A DNA stretch of 55,448 nt, taken from positions 1,738-57,185 of the forward strand of contig DHBY01000098.1 of NCBI GenBank assembly GCA_002398845.1. The letters are read 5' to 3'. Shown here piece after piece: positions 44,307-54,507 of this stretch (the first letter of the stretch is position 1; each line of letters begins with the position of its first letter). The translations under genes and the position numbers were made by a program. This DNA comes from Firmicutes bacterium UBA4916 (GTDB lineage: Bacteria > Bacillota > Clostridia > Tissierellales > Tepidimicrobiaceae). The notes under the pieces are model-generated. The model searched no databases. It worked only from the letters and a program-made list of their open reading frames with translations, and had not been told where the DNA came from.

Positions 44307-44885
44307 TTAGCTACACCCCCTCTAATATTACCTATCTATAAGAATCTATTAAGTTTTCTTAAAGAAAACATAAATACTACTATAGATTATATTTATCGGA
44401 GCCTTATATGTCAAGAATTTTAAACACTTCTATATCCACAAACATAATTATTAACAGCCTCTTTATCTTGTGGATAATTTTATTGATATAAGCAAGTTTT
44501 TTTGATATTATTAAATAAGCATGTGGATAATTTATTTTATAAGAATCCTTTATACTTATGCACAATTTGTGGATAGATTGTGCATAAGTCCATATTCTTA
44601 TTCTTTAGTATTCTATTAAGGCTTTGTATTTAACTAGCTTCTTATCCACATAAAAATTATATACAAGCTTGTGGATATCTCGAATTAAATATGTTTTTTA
44701 ATAAATAATCACAGATTGTTAATGGCTTATCCACACTTATTATACCAATTTTTAATAAAATTATTAATAATTAATATTTATTTTTTGTGGATAATCCTGT
44801 TGATATTTTTTAATTTCCCAAAAAAAGCGTTATAAATAATCTATATAATGGCTATAATTTACAATAAAATAGGAGGACTTATAAA
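44307..44885. other. Replication origin oriC with DnaA-box cluster
   Basis: 579 bp, AT-rich, no gene. Five exact TTATCCACA boxes: 44469-44477 (minus), 44522-44530 (minus), 44642-44650 (plus), 44727-44735 (plus) and 44786-44794 (minus). Near-consensus boxes: 44432, 44556, 44568, 44579 and 44670. A 13-bp inverted repeat (44554-44566 with 44577-44589) encloses one of these boxes. The AT-rich stretch 44740-44785 is a candidate unwinding element. A promoter for dnaA is likely near 44840-44875 (TATAAT present), but no clear -35 is seen. Confidence 0.9.
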
Positions 44886-46220
44886 ATGGTTTCAAGTTTA
44901 GATAATATCTGGAACGAAGTTTTAAATTTAATAAAAGTAGAATTAACAGAAGTAAGTTTTAACACATGGCTAAAAACTATTAAACCTATTGTTATTACTG
45001 ATGATAGAGTTATTCTTGCTGCTCCTAATGAATTTACAAAGGGGATTTTAGAGGGTAGATATTTAAATTTAATAAAAAATGCAATAACTCAGGTTACAAA
45101 AAAGGAGTATATCATTCAATTTACAATCCCTGGGGAAGATTTAAATACTAATGTTGGACAATCTATAACTACAGATAGTATTGAATCCAATCAAAGATCT
45201 CAACTAAATCCTAAATATACATTTGATACATTTGTTATTGGTAATAGTAATAGATTTGCCCATGCTGCCTCCTTAGCTGTAGCAGAAGCACCTGCACAAG
45301 CATATAATCCTTTATTTATATATGGGGGTGTAGGATTAGGTAAAACCCACCTAATGCATGCAATTGGCCATTACATATTAAGCCAAAGCCCAAATTCAAA
45401 GGTAGTATATGTATCCTCTGAAAAATTCACTAATGAATTAATCAATTCCATTAGGGATGATAGAAATAATGAATTTAGAAATAAATATAGGAATGTAGAT
45501 GTATTATTGGTAGACGATATTCAATTTATAGCAGGTAAAGAAAGTACTCAAGAAGAATTCTTCCATACATTTAATGCTTTACATGAAGCAAATAAACAGA
45601 TAATAATTTCCAGTGATAGGCCACCTAAGGAGATTCCAACATTAGAGGATAGATTAAGGTCAAGATTTGAATGGGGATTAATATCAGATATTCAACCACC
45701 TGATTTAGAAACAAGAATTGCAATTCTTAAGAAAAAAGCAAAAGTTGAAAATATTGATGTGCCAGACGATGTCATGTTGTACATTGCAACCAAAATACAA
45801 TCTAATATTCGAGAATTAGAAGGAGCATTAATTAGAATAGTTGCTTATTCATCATTAACAAATAAAAAAGTCACTGTAGATTTAGCCGAAGAAGCTTTAA
45901 AGGACATTATTTCCAATAACAAACCTAGGGAAATAAATGTAGATTTAATAAAAGATGTAGTATCAAAAAATTTTAAAATAAAAATAGAGGATTTCAATTC
46001 GAAGAAAAGAACTAGAGCCATTGCTTATCCAAGACAAATAGCTATGTACTTAACAAGAGAGTTAACGGATCTATCCTTACCTAAAATAGGCGATGAATTT
46101 GGAGGTAGAGATCACACTACTGTTATACATGCCTATGACAAAATAGAAACAGATATTAATGAATCGGACGAATTTAAAAATAAGATTGAAAATCTGATAA
46201 AAGAAATAAAAGGGGAATAA
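44886..46220 (+). CDS. dnaA: Chromosomal replication initiator DnaA
   Basis: A 444-residue AAA+ initiator. Domain I is at the N-terminus (WNEVLNLIKVELTEVSFNTWLKT). Walker A is GGVGLGKTHLMHAIG near residue 147, and Walker B is LLVDDIQFIAGKE. The domain IV signature GGRDHTTVIHAYDKI lies near residue 415. RBS AGGAGG. First gene of the rightward replication cluster. Confidence 0.98.
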   Translation: MVSSLDNIWNEVLNLIKVELTEVSFNTWLKTIKPIVITDDRVILAAPNEFTKGILEGRYLNLIKNAITQVTKKEYIIQFTIPGEDLNTNVGQSITTDSIESNQRSQLNPKYTFDTFVIGNSNRFAHAASLAVAEAPAQAYNPLFIYGGVGLGKTHLMHAIGHYILSQSPNSKVVYVSSEKFTNELINSIRDDRNNEFRNKYRNVDVLLVDDIQFIAGKESTQEEFFHTFNALHEANKQIIISSDRPPKEIPTLEDRLRSRFEWGLISDIQPPDLETRIAILKKKAKVENIDVPDDVMLYIATKIQSNIRELEGALIRIVAYSSLTNKKVTVDLAEEALKDIISNNKPREINVDLIKDVVSKNFKIKIEDFNSKKRTRAIAYPRQIAMYLTRELTDLSLPKIGDEFGGRDHTTVIHAYDKIETDINESDEFKNKIENLIKEIKGE

Positions 46221-46471
46221 TCAACAAAAAATGTTAGTATCCTTGTTTATTAAATGTTTATATATACAAGATTTAAATTTGATTTTAATATTGGGGATAA
46301 CTCCATTAGTTATAATTTCATTACTAACAACTTATTAAATCCCGTAAATATTTGAATTAAAGTTTTACACATAGTTATACACATATTAACAGCCCCTACT
46401 ACTATTACTACTATAGTATTTATATTCTTTCTATATCTAAGCCAAAGAAAATTAAGAGGAGGAATTATCAA
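46221..46471. other. dnaA-dnaN intergenic region, second DnaA-box cluster
   Basis: 251 bp with a near-consensus box TTATACACA at 46375-46383 and weaker TGGGGATAA at 46292-46300. The AT-rich sequence between them could help origin unwinding, as in Bacillus-type bipartite origins. Confidence 0.5.
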
Positions 46472-47578
46472 TTGAGAATACAAATAGATCAAAAAAGTTT
46501 AGCTCATAAAATTAGCATAGTTCAAAAAGGTATATCTTCAAGAACTACATTACAAATTTTAGATGGTATATTATTAGAAACAGTTAACGGAATGTTAAAG
46601 TTAACTTCTACAGATTTAGAAATAGGTATAGAAACCTATGTTAAATGTAATATTATAGAAGAAGGATCTATTGTTGTAAGTTCCAGAATATTTGGTGAAA
46701 TAATTAAAAAATTACCTGAATCAACAATTACTATAATAGTTGAAGAAAACAATATAAACATAAAATGTGAAGGTTCAGAATTTAATATATTAGGTAATGG
46801 AGCCCATGAATATCCTGAATTACCTACCATAATAAATCAAAATTCATTTAGTATGCCTAAAGATTTGTTTAAGTCTGCTATTAGACAAACGGTATTTGCC
46901 ACAACCCAAGATGAAACAAGGCCAATTTTATCAGGAGTTTTGTTAGAAATTGTGGATGGAATAGGTTCTTTTGTTGCATTAGACGGATATAGATTAGCCC
47001 TTAGAAGTATTCCAATTAATTCACATGAAGATTTAAAGATAGTAATACCAGGAAGAGCATTATCCGAATTAAATAAAATACTAGATGATGATGAAGAAGA
47101 GTTTACCATAACCATAGCACCAGGCCATATAATATTTAATATTGGAGATACTTTAATGTCTTCTAGATTATTAGAAGGACAGTTTTTAAATTATAAGGAT
47201 ATTATAAGAAAAGATCATAAAACCAATATAGTGGTAAATAAAAAAGCATTTCAGGATAGCTTAGAAAGAGCTTCCTTATTGGCAAAAGAAGAAAAGGCTA
47301 ATCTAGTTAAATTAAATGTAATAGATGATCAGGTTATTATTAAATCAAATTCAGAAATAGGAAATGTATATGAAGAGATTTCATCAAGGCATGAAGGCGA
47401 AACGGTAAATATTGCATTTAATTCCAAATACATTATAGAAGGAATAAAGGTAATAGATACTGAGGAAATAGAACTTAATTTCATGGGGAGTTTAAATCCA
47501 TGTATAATCAAGCCAGTAGGTGATGATAATTTCACTTATCTAGTATTGCCTGTAAGATTAGCTCAAGAAGATTATTAA
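46472..47578 (+). CDS. dnaN: DNA polymerase III beta clamp
   Basis: A 368-residue sliding clamp with three similar clamp folds. LQILDGILLE, TQDETRPILSGVLLE and the C-terminal LVLPVRL are family patterns. Start TTG after AGGAGG. It follows dnaA as in most bacteria. Confidence 0.97.
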   Translation: MRIQIDQKSLAHKISIVQKGISSRTTLQILDGILLETVNGMLKLTSTDLEIGIETYVKCNIIEEGSIVVSSRIFGEIIKKLPESTITIIVEENNINIKCEGSEFNILGNGAHEYPELPTIINQNSFSMPKDLFKSAIRQTVFATTQDETRPILSGVLLEIVDGIGSFVALDGYRLALRSIPINSHEDLKIVIPGRALSELNKILDDDEEEFTITIAPGHIIFNIGDTLMSSRLLEGQFLNYKDIIRKDHKTNIVVNKKAFQDSLERASLLAKEEKANLVKLNVIDDQVIIKSNSEIGNVYEEISSRHEGETVNIAFNSKYIIEGIKVIDTEEIELNFMGSLNPCIIKPVGDDNFTYLVLPVRLAQEDY

Positions 47579-47595
47579 TGGGAGAAGGAGTTTTT

Positions 47596-47805
47596 ATGAA
47601 GGAAATTAAAATAAATACAGAAATTATTAAATTAGATCAATTTTTAAAGTTTGCAGGGATTGTTCAAACTGGCGGCCAAAGCAAAATAATTATTAAAGAT
47701 GGACTAGTTATGGTAAATGGTGAAGTTGTTAGAGAAAGAGGTAAAAAGATAAAAAAAGGTGATATTATAGAAATAAAAGACATAGATAGCTTTGTTGTGA
47801 TATAA
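47596..47805 (+). CDS. yaaA: S4-domain RNA-binding protein YaaA
   Basis: A 69-residue S4-domain protein (LDQFLKFAGIVQTGGQSKIIIKDGLVMVNGEVV). It lies between dnaN and recF, its usual place. The start is ATG at 47596 after AGAAGGAG; the open frame begins within the dnaN stop. Confidence 0.92.
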   Translation: MKEIKINTEIIKLDQFLKFAGIVQTGGQSKIIIKDGLVMVNGEVVRERGKKIKKGDIIEIKDIDSFVVI

Positions 47806-47824
47806 TGTTATAGGATTAATGGAT

Positions 47825-47853
47825 AATTCCCAAACCTCTTAGGTTTGGGAATT
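47825..47853. terminator. Hairpin between yaaA and recF
   Basis: A perfect 13-bp stem (AATTCCCAAACCT / AGGTTTGGGAATT) with a CTT loop. No clear T-tract follows, so it may be a processing or attenuation structure. Confidence 0.55.
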
Positions 47854-47899
47854 CTACTTAATTAGAATAAAAGGTTTATATTTTTGAGAGGTGCTTTAG

Positions 47900-49006
47900 T
47901 TGAATGTAGAAAATATTAGGCTTATTAATTTTAGAAACTACAAAAGCTTAAATATAAAATTAAATGAAAAGATAAATATATTTGTTGGTAAAAATGCTCA
48001 AGGAAAAACAAATTTATTGGAATCTATCTATATCTGTGCCACAGGTAGATCTTTTAGGACCAATAAAGATAAGGAAATTATAAATTTAGATAAAAATGAA
48101 GCCTACATTGGAGCTAATATTAAAACCGATAGAAGCCAAAAATTTATAGAAATAAAAATGGAAAGAGATAAACAAAAAAGAATTAGGGTTAATAAAGTTG
48201 AGTTGAAAAGTTTCAAAGAATTAAATAGCGGATTAAATATAGTAGTTTTTTGTCCAGATGATTTAAGACTTATAAAGGATGGACCTTTTGAAAGAAGAAA
48301 TTTTCTAGATATGAGCATTTCACAAATTAAACCTGTTTATAAACATAATATAAATAGATATAATAAAATTTTATTTCAAAGGAATAATTTAATTAAGTCC
48401 AATAAATCAAAATCTAGTATAATAAGTTTATTGGAGGTATTTGATTTACAACTTGTAAAAACTGGGACTGAAATCATTATATCAAGAAATGAGTTTATAA
48501 AAGAACTATCTAAGAAATCTTATAATATTCATAATAGCTTAACTTCGGGAAAAGAAGAATTAGAAATAAATTATATTTCTAATGTTAAATTTGAAGATAA
48601 AAATAAAATTGATATAGAAAAGAATTTTTTAGAAAAATTAAAGGCAAATACTAATAAAGATTTAATTACGGGTACTACTGAGATTGGTCCTCATAGAGAT
48701 GATATGGAGATAAAAATAAACAATATAGATGCTAGAAATTTTGCATCTCAAGGCCAACAAAGGACTATAGTATTATCTATAAAATTATCTGAAGTAGAAA
48801 TGATTAGAAGTGAAAGAGGCATGTACCCAGTCCTCCTATTAGATGATGTATTTTCTGAATTAGATGAAGAAAGAAGAAGATATCTGATTAGATCTTTTAA
48901 TGAAATGCAGACGATAATTACATCGACAGATATAATAAATCTAACAGAATTGGATAAGGTAGACAAATCCATATTTTATATAGAAAATGGTAAAGTGTTA
49001 CAATGA
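47900..49006 (+). CDS. recF: DNA replication and repair protein RecF
   Basis: A 368-residue SMC-like ATPase. Walker A is GKNAQGKTNLLESI near residue 34. TEIGPHRDDM, SQGQQRTIVLSIKLSE and VLLLDDVFSELD form the signature and Walker B. Start TTG after GAGAGGTG. Confidence 0.96.
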   Translation: MNVENIRLINFRNYKSLNIKLNEKINIFVGKNAQGKTNLLESIYICATGRSFRTNKDKEIINLDKNEAYIGANIKTDRSQKFIEIKMERDKQKRIRVNKVELKSFKELNSGLNIVVFCPDDLRLIKDGPFERRNFLDMSISQIKPVYKHNINRYNKILFQRNNLIKSNKSKSSIISLLEVFDLQLVKTGTEIIISRNEFIKELSKKSYNIHNSLTSGKEELEINYISNVKFEDKNKIDIEKNFLEKLKANTNKDLITGTTEIGPHRDDMEIKINNIDARNFASQGQQRTIVLSIKLSEVEMIRSERGMYPVLLLDDVFSELDEERRRYLIRSFNEMQTIITSTDIINLTELDKVDKSIFYIENGKVLQ

Positions 49007-49019
49007 AGGAGCTGATTTA

Positions 49020-49304
49020 ATGTTTTTGCATATAGGAGAAAATATTGCTATACAAAAAAAAGATATAGTTACTATAATAGATAAAAAAACTGTTGACAAT
49101 TCAAAAGACAATAGGTTATTTATTGAAACCATGATAAAAAGTGGGTTATTACGTAATAAAAATGAAAAAGATATAAAAACTTATATAATAACTTGTGATA
49201 GAAAAGTGGATAGGAAAAATAGAGCATATGCTCAAAATTATGCTTTATATACTTCAAATATTTCATCTACTACACTATCGAATAGAAAAGAAATAAACAT
49301 ATAG
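49020..49304 (+). CDS. remB: RemB-like DUF370 regulator
   Basis: A 94-residue protein of the extracellular matrix regulator (DUF370) family, starting MFLHIGENIAIQKKDIVTII. In Bacillus remB lies between recF and gyrB, as here. ATG follows AAGGAGC. The frame opens earlier within recF, but that start lacks a site. Confidence 0.85.
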   Translation: MFLHIGENIAIQKKDIVTIIDKKTVDNSKDNRLFIETMIKSGLLRNKNEKDIKTYIITCDRKVDRKNRAYAQNYALYTSNISSTTLSNRKEINI

Positions 49305-49326
49305 AAAACAGATTGGAGGGAAACAA

Positions 49327-51237
49327 ATGGCCAACACAAAGAATGAAAGAAAATATACAGCTGATGAAATTCAAGTATTAACAGGACTGGAACCAGTTAG
49401 AAAAAGGCCAGGAATGTATATTGGAAGTACAGGTTCAAAGGGATTACATCATTTAGTGTATGAAGTAGTAGATAATAGTATAGACGAGGCTTTAGCTGGA
49501 GTTTGTGATACTATTATTGTAATAATAAATGAGGATAATTCTATAATAGTAGAGGATAATGGATCTGGTATTCCTGTGGAAACCCATCCCCAAACAGGAA
49601 AATCTACGGTAGAGACAGTCCTTACTATTCTTCATGCTGGTGGAAAATTTAATAATTCTGCATATAAAGTATCTGGAGGTTTACATGGTGTAGGTGTTTC
49701 TGTTGTAAATGCGCTATCTGAATGGTTAATCGCCATAGTAAAAAGAAATGGTAAAAAATATATGCAAAGATTTGAAAGGGGTATTCCTGTAACAGAACTT
49801 GAGGTAGTTGGAGATGCAAAAAACACAGGTACAACTATACAATTTAGGCCAGATGAAGAAATATTTGATGATGTAGATTTCAACTTTGAAACATTAGAAT
49901 ATAGACTTAGGGAAATGGCCTTTTTAAATAAAGGAATTAAAATCATATTAGAAGATAAAAGAAAAAATATAAAAAAAGAATTTCATTATGAAGGTGGAAT
50001 AAAGTCTTTTGTTCAATATGTAAATAAAAATAAAACGCCTATTCAAAAAGAAATAATTTATTTTGAATCTGAAAAAGATAATACTATAGTAGAATTAGCA
50101 ATGCAGTATACAGATGGATATTCAGAAAATATATTTACTTTTGCTAACAATATAAACACACAAGAGGGTGGGACTCATTTAAGTGGATTGAGGACTGCTT
50201 TGACAAGAGCTATAAATGATTATGGTAGAAAATATGGATATTTAAAAGAAAAAGATGAAAACCTTCAAGGAGACGACGCAAGAGAAGGTTTATCTGCCGT
50301 TTTATCGGTAAAATTAATGGAACCTCAATTTGAAGGTCAAACTAAAACTAAATTAGGAAATAGTGAAACAAGAGGAATTGTAGAATCAGTGACTTATGAT
50401 TATTTAACTAATTATTTTGAAGAAAATCCGAAGGATGGAAAAATAATATTAGAAAAAGCAGTTAATGCATCTAGGGCAAGAGAAGCAGCGAGAAAGGCTA
50501 GAGAAATTTCAAGAAAAAGAAGTATATTGGACAATACAACATTGCCAGGAAAACTTGCTGATTGCCAAGAAAGCGATCTAGATATAACAGAAGTATTTAT
50601 AGTCGAAGGGGATTCTGCTGGTGGAAGTGCAAAACAAGGTAGAGATAAAAAATTTCAAGCTATACTTCCGTTAAAAGGTAAAATAATGAATGTAGAAAAA
50701 GCGAGATTAGATAAAGTATTAGGGTTTGCAGAGATAAGAGCTATGATTACAGCTTTTGGAACGGGAATTGGAAGTGAGTTTGATATTGAAAAATTAAGAT
50801 ATGGTAAGATAATAATAATGACAGATGCGGACGTGGATGGTGCCCATATTAGAACTTTATTATTAACGTTTTTCTATAGATATATGAGGGAACTTTTAGA
50901 AGATGGCCATGTTTATATAGCACAACCACCTTTATATAAAGTATCAAAAGGGAAAATGGAACATTATGCTTATAGTGATCCAGAATTAGAAAAATTGCTT
51001 ACTGAAGTAGGTAGATCTAATTATACTATTCAAAGATATAAAGGTCTTGGAGAAATGAATCCAGAACAACTTTGGGAAACTACTATGGATCCAGAAAGAA
51101 GGGTTTTATTAAAGGTGAATATTGAAGACGGATTAGCAGCGGATGAAATATTTACTACATTAATGGGAGATAAAGTTAAACCGAGAAGGGAATTTATACA
51201 AACTAATGCAAAATTGGTTAAGAATTTAGATATTTAG
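49327..51237 (+). CDS. gyrB: DNA gyrase subunit B
   Basis: A 636-residue ATPase subunit. RKRPGMYIGSTG, VDNSIDEALAG, SGGLHGVGVSVVNALS and the Toprim motifs VEGDSAGGSAKQGRD and IIMTDADVDGAHI are present. RBS GGAGGG. Confidence 0.98.
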   Translation: MANTKNERKYTADEIQVLTGLEPVRKRPGMYIGSTGSKGLHHLVYEVVDNSIDEALAGVCDTIIVIINEDNSIIVEDNGSGIPVETHPQTGKSTVETVLTILHAGGKFNNSAYKVSGGLHGVGVSVVNALSEWLIAIVKRNGKKYMQRFERGIPVTELEVVGDAKNTGTTIQFRPDEEIFDDVDFNFETLEYRLREMAFLNKGIKIILEDKRKNIKKEFHYEGGIKSFVQYVNKNKTPIQKEIIYFESEKDNTIVELAMQYTDGYSENIFTFANNINTQEGGTHLSGLRTALTRAINDYGRKYGYLKEKDENLQGDDAREGLSAVLSVKLMEPQFEGQTKTKLGNSETRGIVESVTYDYLTNYFEENPKDGKIILEKAVNASRAREAARKAREISRKRSILDNTTLPGKLADCQESDLDITEVFIVEGDSAGGSAKQGRDKKFQAILPLKGKIMNVEKARLDKVLGFAEIRAMITAFGTGIGSEFDIEKLRYGKIIIMTDADVDGAHIRTLLLTFFYRYMRELLEDGHVYIAQPPLYKVSKGKMEHYAYSDPELEKLLTEVGRSNYTIQRYKGLGEMNPEQLWETTMDPERRVLLKVNIEDGLAADEIFTTLMGDKVKPRREFIQTNAKLVKNLDI

Positions 51238-51249
51238 AGGAGGAAAAAC

Positions 51250-53676
51250 ATGGATGAGGATAAGAAAATAGTAGAAGTAAATATTGAAGAAGAGATGAAA
51301 AAATCCTATCTTGATTATGCTATGTCTGTTATTGTAAGCAGAGCCCTTCCAGATGTGAGAGATGGATTAAAACCTGTTCATAGAAGGATACTTTATGCAA
51401 TGAATGAACTTGGGCTTAGTCCTGAAAAACAATATAGAAAATCAGCAAGGGTAGTAGGGGATGTACTAGGTAAGTATCATCCTCACTCTGATACATCAGT
51501 TTATGATGCAATGGTAAGACTTGCCCAAGATTTTAACACCAGATATCCATTAGTAGATGGCCATGGAAACTTTGGCTCAGTAGATGGGGATAGCCCTGCA
51601 GCTATGCGTTATACAGAAGTAAAGATGACAAAGCTTACAATTGAAATGTTAAGGGATATAAACAAAGAAACCATAGACTATAGACCTAATTTTGATGAGA
51701 CTTTAAAAGAACCAATAGTATTACCTAGTAGATTTCCAAACTTATTGGTAAATGGCTCATCAGGAATAGCTGTTGGAATGGCAACTAATATTCCTCCTCA
51801 TAATTTGAAAGAGGTAATAAATGGATTAATCATGTTAATAGATGAACCAGATACTGATATTGAAGGGCTAATGCAATCTATTAAAGGACCAGATTTTCCA
51901 ACAGGAGCTATGATAATGGGAAAGGAAGGCATTAAATCTGCTTTCAAGACTGGGAGAGGAAAAATAAAGATTAGGGCAGTTGCTGAAATAGAAGAAAATA
52001 ATAAAGGGAGAAATAGAATAGTAGTAACTGAATTACCCTATCAGGTAAATAAGGCTAATCTTGTTGAAAAAATAGCTGAACTTGTTAGGGATAAAAGGCT
52101 TGAAGGTATTTCAGACTTAAGGGATGAATCAGATAGAGAAGGAATGCGGATAGTTATTGAATTGAAAAGAGATGCAAATCCTAATATAGTTTTAAATAAT
52201 CTATATAAACATACTCAATTACAGGTTACTTTTGGAATAATAATGTTGGCCTTAGTAAATGATGAACCAAAAGTATTAAACTTAAAGCAAATATTAACCT
52301 ATTATCTAGATCATCAAAAAGAAATAATTACAAGAAGGACACAATTTGATTTAAATAAAGCAGAGGAAAGAGCCCATATTGTAGAAGGCTTAAAGATAGC
52401 TTTAGATAATATAGATGAAGTTATCAATATAATTAGAAGCTCAAAAGAAGAATCAATTGCAAAAGAAAGACTTATGAAAGGTTTTGGTCTTTCTGAAAAA
52501 CAAGCTCAAGCTATATTAGATATGAGGCTTAGAAGATTAACTGGATTAGAAAGGGAAAAACTAGAAGAAGAGTATGAATCGCTTATTAAAGAAATAAATA
52601 GGCTTAAAGAAATTCTATCTAGTGAAAGGCTAATATATCAAATAATTAAAGATGAGTTATTAGAAATTAAACAAAAATACGGAGATAAAAGAAGAACCAA
52701 AATAGTGCCTTCAGCTGAAGATATAGACATAGAGGATATGATTGAAGAAGAAGATATAATCATCACTTTAACTCATTATGGGTATATAAAGAGATTACCT
52801 GAAGACACCTATAAAACCCAAAGAAGGGGCGGAAAAGGCATTACAGGACTTACCACAAGAGAAGAAGATTTTGTTGAGGATTTATTTATTACATCAACTC
52901 ATGATACTATTCTTTTCTTTACAAATAAAGGTAAGGTTTATTCACTAAAAGCCTATGAAATACCTGAAGGTAGGAGACAGGCAAAAGGAATAGCTATAAT
53001 CAACCTATTAAATTTAACAGGAAATGAAAAAGTAAATGCAGTTATTCCAATAAAAGAATATGATCCAGAATCTAATCTTGTATTAGCAACTAGAAAAGGT
53101 ATTATTAAAAAGACAAGATTAGAGAACTTTAAAAACATAAGGAAAAATGGATTAATATCTATTAATTTAAGGGAAGATGATGAACTAATAGGGGTTAAAA
53201 AAACCAATGGTAAAAGGGAAATAATGATAGTAACCTCCAATGGAATGGCCATTAGGTTTAATGAAAAAGACGTAAGAGAAATGGGAAGAAATGCTATGGG
53301 GGTTAAGGCTATTACATTAAAAGACAATGATGAAGTAGTAGCAATGGATTTAGTAGAAGAAGGAAAGTCCCTATTGGTAATATCTGAGTATGGATTTGGG
53401 AAAAGAACTCCTTTAGATGAATATAGGATACAAAATAGAGGTGGAGTAGGGTTAAAAACCTATAATGCAAAGAAGAAAACGGGTAAATTAGTTTCTGGTA
53501 AAGTAATTGATGAAAATGATGAGATAATGATGATTTCAATGTCAGGAATCATAATAAGATTAAAAGTTAAGGATATTTCTATAATGGGAAGAAGTACCCA
53601 AGGAGTTACCTTAATGAAAATAAATAATGAAGATGACAAAGTTATGGCTGTAGCAAAATATGTAGAAGAAGAATAA
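51250..53676 (+). CDS. gyrA: DNA gyrase subunit A
   Basis: An 808-residue gyrase subunit. DYAMSVIVSRALPDVRDGLKPVHRRI leads to the active tyrosine in AAMRYTE, and the C-terminal domain has the beta-propeller QRRGGKGI GyrA box. The resistance-determining region reads HPHSDTSVYD. The S at residue 80 (E. coli 81) replaces a nearly invariant glycine. RBS AGGAGG, 12 bp after gyrB. Confidence 0.98.
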   Translation: MDEDKKIVEVNIEEEMKKSYLDYAMSVIVSRALPDVRDGLKPVHRRILYAMNELGLSPEKQYRKSARVVGDVLGKYHPHSDTSVYDAMVRLAQDFNTRYPLVDGHGNFGSVDGDSPAAMRYTEVKMTKLTIEMLRDINKETIDYRPNFDETLKEPIVLPSRFPNLLVNGSSGIAVGMATNIPPHNLKEVINGLIMLIDEPDTDIEGLMQSIKGPDFPTGAMIMGKEGIKSAFKTGRGKIKIRAVAEIEENNKGRNRIVVTELPYQVNKANLVEKIAELVRDKRLEGISDLRDESDREGMRIVIELKRDANPNIVLNNLYKHTQLQVTFGIIMLALVNDEPKVLNLKQILTYYLDHQKEIITRRTQFDLNKAEERAHIVEGLKIALDNIDEVINIIRSSKEESIAKERLMKGFGLSEKQAQAILDMRLRRLTGLEREKLEEEYESLIKEINRLKEILSSERLIYQIIKDELLEIKQKYGDKRRTKIVPSAEDIDIEDMIEEEDIIITLTHYGYIKRLPEDTYKTQRRGGKGITGLTTREEDFVEDLFITSTHDTILFFTNKGKVYSLKAYEIPEGRRQAKGIAIINLLNLTGNEKVNAVIPIKEYDPESNLVLATRKGIIKKTRLENFKNIRKNGLISINLREDDELIGVKKTNGKREIMIVTSNGMAIRFNEKDVREMGRNAMGVKAITLKDNDEVVAMDLVEEGKSLLVISEYGFGKRTPLDEYRIQNRGGVGLKTYNAKKKTGKLVSGKVIDENDEIMMISMSGIIIRLKVKDISIMGRSTQGVTLMKINNEDDKVMAVAKYVEEE

Positions 53677-53683
53677 TATTAGG

Positions 53684-53717
53684 AAAGTGTCTCTGAAGTA
53701 TTGGGGACACTTTTTTT
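53684..53717 (+). terminator. Terminator after gyrA
   Basis: AAAGTGTC / GACACTTT stem followed by seven Ts, a few bases after the stop codon. Confidence 0.85.
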
Positions 53718-53812
53718 AGAGCCAAGAAAATTAAACCCTACCAGATTACTTTACATTAGGAAGGTTTTATTATAAAATTAAGATAAAATAATGGCTAATA
53801 GGGGGTAAGAAC

Positions 53813-54130
53813 ATGTCTTTAAATATAAATACTGAATTTGATGAAGAAAAAAACATTTGGGTTATTGTGCCAGAAGGAGAAATTGATATATATACATCTC
53901 CAAAACTAAAAGATACGCTTACTAGAATGTTGAAAGATAAAGAAGCAGATATTTTAATAGACAGTAAAAAATTAGACTATGTGGATAGTACAGGCTTAGG
54001 AGCTTTAATTAGTATTCTCAAAAAAGTAAAGGAACAAGACAATATGATATATATGGAAAATGTAAAACCTAATATTAGGAAATTGTTTGATATAACAAAT
54101 CTAGATAAGGTTTTTGTAATTAAGGAGTGA
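53813..54130 (+). CDS. Anti-sigma factor antagonist (STAS domain)
   Basis: A 105-residue STAS-domain protein of the SpoIIAA/RsbV type. Phospho-acceptor S59 is in DYVDSTGLGAL. The dephosphorylated form would bind the anti-sigma factor and free the sigma factor. RBS GGGGG. First of three overlapping genes; no phosphatase gene lies in the window. Confidence 0.92.
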   Translation: MSLNINTEFDEEKNIWVIVPEGEIDIYTSPKLKDTLTRMLKDKEADILIDSKKLDYVDSTGLGALISILKKVKEQDNMIYMENVKPNIRKLFDITNLDKVFVIKE

Positions 54131-54135
54131 ATAAA

Positions 54136-54507
54136 ATGAAAAAAGATATTATAAAACTCACCATTGCTAGTAAACCTGATTATATATCCGTGGTTAGATT
54201 GACTTCTTCAGCTATAGCCAACAATATAGGATTAAATATTGATGATATTGAAGACATAAAAGTATCTATAGCAGAAGCCTGTATAAATGCATTAGATAAA
54301 GCTGATGAAATAAATATTCAGTTTCAAATTGAAGAAGATAAATTGATAATGAAGGTTGATAATGTATCCCCATGTAAAGATGATGAAATAGATTTAAATA
54401 AGGAGATAGAGTTAGGTATATTAATTATAGAATCTCTAATGGATGAAGTTAATTTTAGTGAAGAAGGAGTTGAAATGATAAAATATATAGAGGATGGTAA
54501 TAAATGA
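54136..54507 (+). CDS. Anti-sigma factor (RsbW/SpoIIAB-like)
   Basis: A 123-residue GHKL-fold protein with the N-box SIAEACINAL and a C-terminal LIIESLMDEV. The second motif is VDNVSPCKDDE rather than the usual DxGxG glycines, so ATP-lid chemistry may be altered. Start ATG at 54136 after AAGGAG; a GTG three codons earlier lies in that site. Overlaps the sigma gene by 4 bp. Confidence 0.88.
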   Translation: MKKDIIKLTIASKPDYISVVRLTSSAIANNIGLNIDDIEDIKVSIAEACINALDKADEINIQFQIEEDKLIMKVDNVSPCKDDEIDLNKEIELGILIIESLMDEVNFSEEGVEMIKYIEDGNK

